7,618 nt of DNA from Chloroflexota bacterium. GTDB lineage: Bacteria; Chloroflexota; Limnocylindria; Limnocylindrales; CSP1-4. The notes below the pieces were generated by a model. That model searched no databases. It was not told the origin of the DNA and saw nothing but the letters and a program-made list of their open reading frames with translations. Of the stretch, positions 5,943-7,618 are shown one piece after another. The position numbers and the translations under genes were made by a program. Where the stretch lies: NCBI GenBank assembly GCA_016875645.1, contig VGPE01000133.1:1-7618 (forward strand), read 5' to 3'. The first letter of the stretch is position 1, and every line of letters starts with the position of its first letter.

Positions 5943-5960
5943 CGGCGCGAGATCGCGCCG
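5943..5960. promoter_or_regulatory. Perfect 18-bp palindrome in divergent promoter region
   Basis: CGGCGCGAGATCGCGCCG has 8-base arms around a GA centre. It lies 21 bases before the aquaporin ATG, within the 149-bp gap (5922-6070) shared with the divergent LiaF-like gene. It could be an operator for either gene or a stable hairpin in the aquaporin leader. High GC raises the chance of coincidental symmetry. I see no convincing -35/-10 pair in this gap. Confidence 0.4.
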
Positions 5961-6060
5961 CGTGTCGCACAGTATCCGCGCCCGACAGGTATGCCGCCCG
6001 GTCTCGACGCAGGATCGACGGGACGTGCGAAGCCCCGAAGATGCGCGTACCGTTTGCCGC

Positions 6061-6065
6061 GGAGG
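6061..6065 (+). promoter_or_regulatory. Ribosome binding site that sets the LiaF-like start
   Basis: GGAGG stands 5 bases before ATG 6071. The earlier in-frame ATG at 6041 has no such site, so 6071 is the better start. Confidence 0.7.
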
Positions 6066-6070
6066 CGGCG

Positions 6071-6907
6071 ATGAACGAGGCTGGGCGATCCGGCTGGTCC
6101 ATGCGCGGACCCGAGCTCTTCGGGATCGTGCTGATCGGCGTCGGAATCCTGTACTTCCTCAGCAACGCAGGCATCCTGCGGCTCGGCGGAGAGGTGCTGT
6201 GGCCGATCGTCCTCGTCGGGATCGGGGCCCTGTTCCTGGTCCGGGCGCTTCGTCCCGCGGGCCCGGCCGCCGGCACCGTGATCACGCCGCCTGCACCGGG
6301 AACCGGTGGGCCCACTGCGCCGGCCAGGGGTGGCACCGCGATCCGCGTCCCGCGAGACGGGACCACGCAGCTCGAGTTCGATCTCGGGGTGGGTGCGGGC
6401 ACGTTCCGAGTGGGAGCTGGTGCGACTGAACTCGTGGAGGCGAACTCCATCCGTGAGGACATTTACGCCAACGTCGACCGTTCGGGCCCGCGGACCCGCG
6501 TCCGGCTGCGCCAGGACGCGAACTGGCTGCCCTGGGCCTTCCGGGGCGGAACGGAATGGGACGTGCGGATCGCCGGGGACGTGTCGACCGCCTTTTCACT
6601 GCATGCCGGCGCGGGCGACTTCTCGGTGGACCTCGACGGGCTGCGAATCGTGGATGCACGATTCTCGATCGGCGCCGCCAAGTTGCTGCTCGTGCTCCCG
6701 CACCCGAACGGTGAGGTGAATGTCAGGATCACGGCCGGCGCGTCGGATGTCAGCGTCCAGATCCCCGCTGGCGTGGCGGCGCGCGTTCGCACCGAAGGCG
6801 GACTGCTCCGGGTAGAGGGCCGCGGCGAGACGCCCGACTTCGCGACCAGCCGCGACCGGGTCACCGTCTCGATCTCGGGCGGCGCCTCTGCGGTCCGGGT
6901 CCTCTGA
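6071..6907 (+). CDS. LiaF-like membrane protein (N-terminal TM region plus beta-rich domain)
   Basis: The 278-residue product resembles the LiaI/LiaF-like proteins that in Firmicutes tune cell-envelope stress signalling, but its own role is unknown. Residues 15-37 and 42-58 are two membrane helices joined by a short turn, with the typical pattern G-I-V-L-I-G-V-G-I-L-Y-F-L and W-P-I-V-L-V-G-I-G. A Pro/Gly/Ala-rich linker (62-90) follows. Residues about 95-278 form an outer beta-rich domain of repeated short strands with G-A-G-x-F and G-A-S-D-V-S-V turns, like the toastrack/DUF4097 fold. Length fits. The GGAGG at 6061 decides the start. It is transcribed away from the aquaporin gene and converges with the zinc-ribbon gene, 19 bases after its stop. 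No two-component genes are nearby, so a LiaF-type regulatory job cannot be assumed. The family-level call is fairly good; the function is open. Confidence 0.78.
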   Translation: MNEAGRSGWSMRGPELFGIVLIGVGILYFLSNAGILRLGGEVLWPIVLVGIGALFLVRALRPAGPAAGTVITPPAPGTGGPTAPARGGTAIRVPRDGTTQLEFDLGVGAGTFRVGAGATELVEANSIREDIYANVDRSGPRTRVRLRQDANWLPWAFRGGTEWDVRIAGDVSTAFSLHAGAGDFSVDLDGLRIVDARFSIGAAKLLLVLPHPNGEVNVRITAGASDVSVQIPAGVAARVRTEGGLLRVEGRGETPDFATSRDRVTVSISGGASAVRVL

Positions 6908-6909
6908 GC

Positions 6910-6938
6910 GCGGCCGGGGCGGGCGGTCAGGCGGCCGC
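6910..6938. terminator. Weak candidate terminator between converging genes
   Basis: GCGGCCG (6910-6916) can pair with CGGCCGC (6932-6938) around a 15-base loop, overlapping the end of the zinc-ribbon gene and the gap to the LiaF-like gene. There is no T-tract, and such GC-only arms arise easily by chance here. Confidence 0.2.
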
Positions 6939-7073
6939 CGACAGCACGAACGCCCGCTCCGCGGGCCGAGCGTAGATCCCCACCGAGATCGCGCAACCCT
7001 CGCACCGCAGCTCTGTCGCGTCGAAGGCCACGACCGTCGCCTCGTCGCACATCGGGCATTCAAGCTCAATCAT
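6927..7073 (-). CDS. 48-residue zinc-ribbon protein
   Basis: A very small protein with two CxxC knuckles, C6-P-M-C9 and C24-E-G-C27, separated by 14 residues. This is a classical zinc-ribbon arrangement that should bind one zinc ion. The first strand (I-E-L-E) and the loop between knuckles are acidic, so it is more likely a protein-binding or structural ribbon than a DNA-binding one. The start is well supported: GGAGG at 7080-7084 lies 6 bases upstream of ATG 7073. A longer reading that starts upstream has no support. It converges with the LiaF-like gene and diverges from the hydrolase gene, 99 bases away. Function is unknown. Confidence 0.8.
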   Translation of the reverse strand: MIELECPMCDEATVVAFDATELRCEGCAISVGIYARPAERAFVLSAAA

Positions 7074-7079
7074 CTCCAA

Positions 7080-7084
7080 CCTCC
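7080..7084 (-). promoter_or_regulatory. Ribosome binding site of the zinc-ribbon gene
   Basis: GGAGG on the minus strand with 6-base spacing to ATG 7073. It confirms that the short product, not a longer upstream-extended one, is translated. Confidence 0.75.
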
Positions 7085-7132
7085 GCGTGGCGGGCCTCCG
7101 GGCCTTCCGTGCGACGAGGATCGGACCGATGC

Positions 7133-7151
7133 GTGACATCTTGTCTGTCAC
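7133..7151. promoter_or_regulatory. Inverted repeat in the zinc-ribbon/hydrolase divergent region
   Basis: GTGACATCTTGTCTGTCAC contains GTGACA and TGTCAC as 6-base arms around 7 bases. A nested alternative, GACA-tct-TGTC, sits at 7135-7145. It ends 21 bases before the hydrolase ATG and 59 bases from the zinc-ribbon ATG, and is AT-richer than its flanks. This is a plausible operator for a dimeric regulator. Symmetry is seen; binding is inferred. Confidence 0.4.
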
Positions 7152-7172
7152 AGCCTGCGCCGGCTGCCTGCG

Positions 7173-7618
7173 ATGACCCGTCGCCCGGGTGCGCCGTCCG
7201 GCGACCTCACGCTCGTCCTGGGCCACGGTGCGTCCGGGACGAAGGCATCCATGGAGCCTCATGTCGCGGGCCTTGCCGGCCGCGGTGTCCGGGCGATCGC
7301 GATCGACCTGCCCAAGCGACGGGCCGAGGATGCAGTCCCCGCCTTCGCCGCCCAGCTGCCCGAATCCGGCCGCGTCGCCGTCGGCGGCCATTCATTCGGC
7401 GGGCGGGTGGCCAGCCTGCTCGCTGCCGAGCGCCCGTTCGCGGCGCTCGTCCTGTTCAGCTACCCGCTCCACCGGCCGGGCGGTCCCGAAATCGGACCGC
7501 GCGTCGGCCACTGGCCCCGGATCACGTGCCCGGTCCTGCTCCTTTCGGGCGAGTCGGACCCATTCGCACGCATCGACCTGCTGCGCGAAGCCGTGGGCAT
7601 GCTGCCGGACGCCGAACT
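7173..7618 (+). CDS. Alpha/beta hydrolase, KANL3/Tex30 type, 3' end outside window
   Basis: This is the N-terminal 148 residues of a cytosolic alpha/beta hydrolase. L-V-L-G-H-G-A-S (14-21) is the first core strand with the oxyanion-hole loop. G-G-H-S74-F-G-G (71-77) is the nucleophile elbow, and L-S-G-E-S-D129-P-F (124-131) carries the catalytic acid after the strand V-L-L-L. The catalytic histidine lies beyond the window. The short insert between the elbow and the acid, the S-Y-P-L-H segment (96-100) and the compact size are typical of the KANL3/Tex30-like (dienelactone-hydrolase-related) group, whose bacterial substrates are unknown. ATG 7173 starts just ahead of the first strand; no clear ribosome site precedes it, so a leaderless or unusual start is possible. 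It diverges from the zinc-ribbon gene. Confidence 0.88.
   Translation, partial: MTRRPGAPSGDLTLVLGHGASGTKASMEPHVAGLAGRGVRAIAIDLPKRRAEDAVPAFAAQLPESGRVAVGGHSFGGRVASLLAAERPFAALVLFSYPLHRPGGPEIGPRVGHWPRITCPVLLLSGESDPFARIDLLREAVGMLPDAE

Noticed and set aside
4951..6462. Long minus-strand open frame (about 503 codons) overlapping the aquaporin region
   Set aside because: It is in a different frame from the aquaporin, has low-complexity composition, and is antisense to parts of the lysE-like and LiaF-like genes.
7074..7391. N-terminal extension of the zinc-ribbon protein to base 7391
   Set aside because: It would overlap the hydrolase gene antisense; a GGAGG site correctly spaced before ATG 7073 supports the short form.

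Overview
The window is high-GC bacterial DNA (roughly 70% GC by eye). Genes are packed tightly: the longest gene-free gap is 149 bases, and there are no RNA genes, transposons or CRISPR arrays that I can see. Flavin-dependent thymidylate synthase (ThyX), frequent GTG starts, almost exclusive use of TGA stops, and a large regulator with winged-helix and TPR domains suggest an environmental, possibly uncultured, Chloroflexota or Actinomycetota lineage. That placement is inference; nothing here fixes the taxon.

Left part (1-2765, minus strand): a putative operon reads leftwards. It holds the C-terminal half of a large signalling ATPase-type regulator, then thyX, then a two-domain cupin protein cut by the window edge. 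The regulator's family homology stops abruptly near 2684.

Junction (about 2680-2885): immediately beyond that point, the plus strand shows the C-terminal 60 or so codons of an unrelated, unidentified protein (about 2685-2867) with no start of its own. Two divergent genes have thus each lost their 5' end at the same spot. A single deletion across a divergent promoter would explain this, as would an assembly join. A perfect 16-bp palindrome, overlapping a TTGACG hexamer, lies directly after the fragment's stop codon and in front of the next gene.

Middle part (2906-5191, plus strand): a SatD-family gene, a DUF3307 membrane-protein gene and a LysE-family exporter gene form a close cluster; the last two overlap by four bases. 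The satD frame is open for about 215 codons except for one in-frame TAG at 3185-3187. All eight complete protein genes with an assignable terminal stop use TGA, so this TAG stands out as a nonsense mutation, a sequencing error or a recoding site.

Right part (5211-7618): an aquaporin (minus strand) converges with the lysE-like gene through a stem that contains both stop codons. It diverges from a LiaF-like membrane protein gene across a 149-bp region that carries a perfect 18-bp palindrome. A tiny four-cysteine zinc-ribbon protein (minus) then faces away from an alpha/beta hydrolase of the KANL3/Tex30 type (plus, cut by the window end), with another inverted repeat between them.

I see no complete, clearly new multi-gene system. 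The best leads are the interrupted satD gene, the double-truncation junction, the TIP-like selectivity filter of the aquaporin, and a set of palindromes placed at promoters and stop codons.
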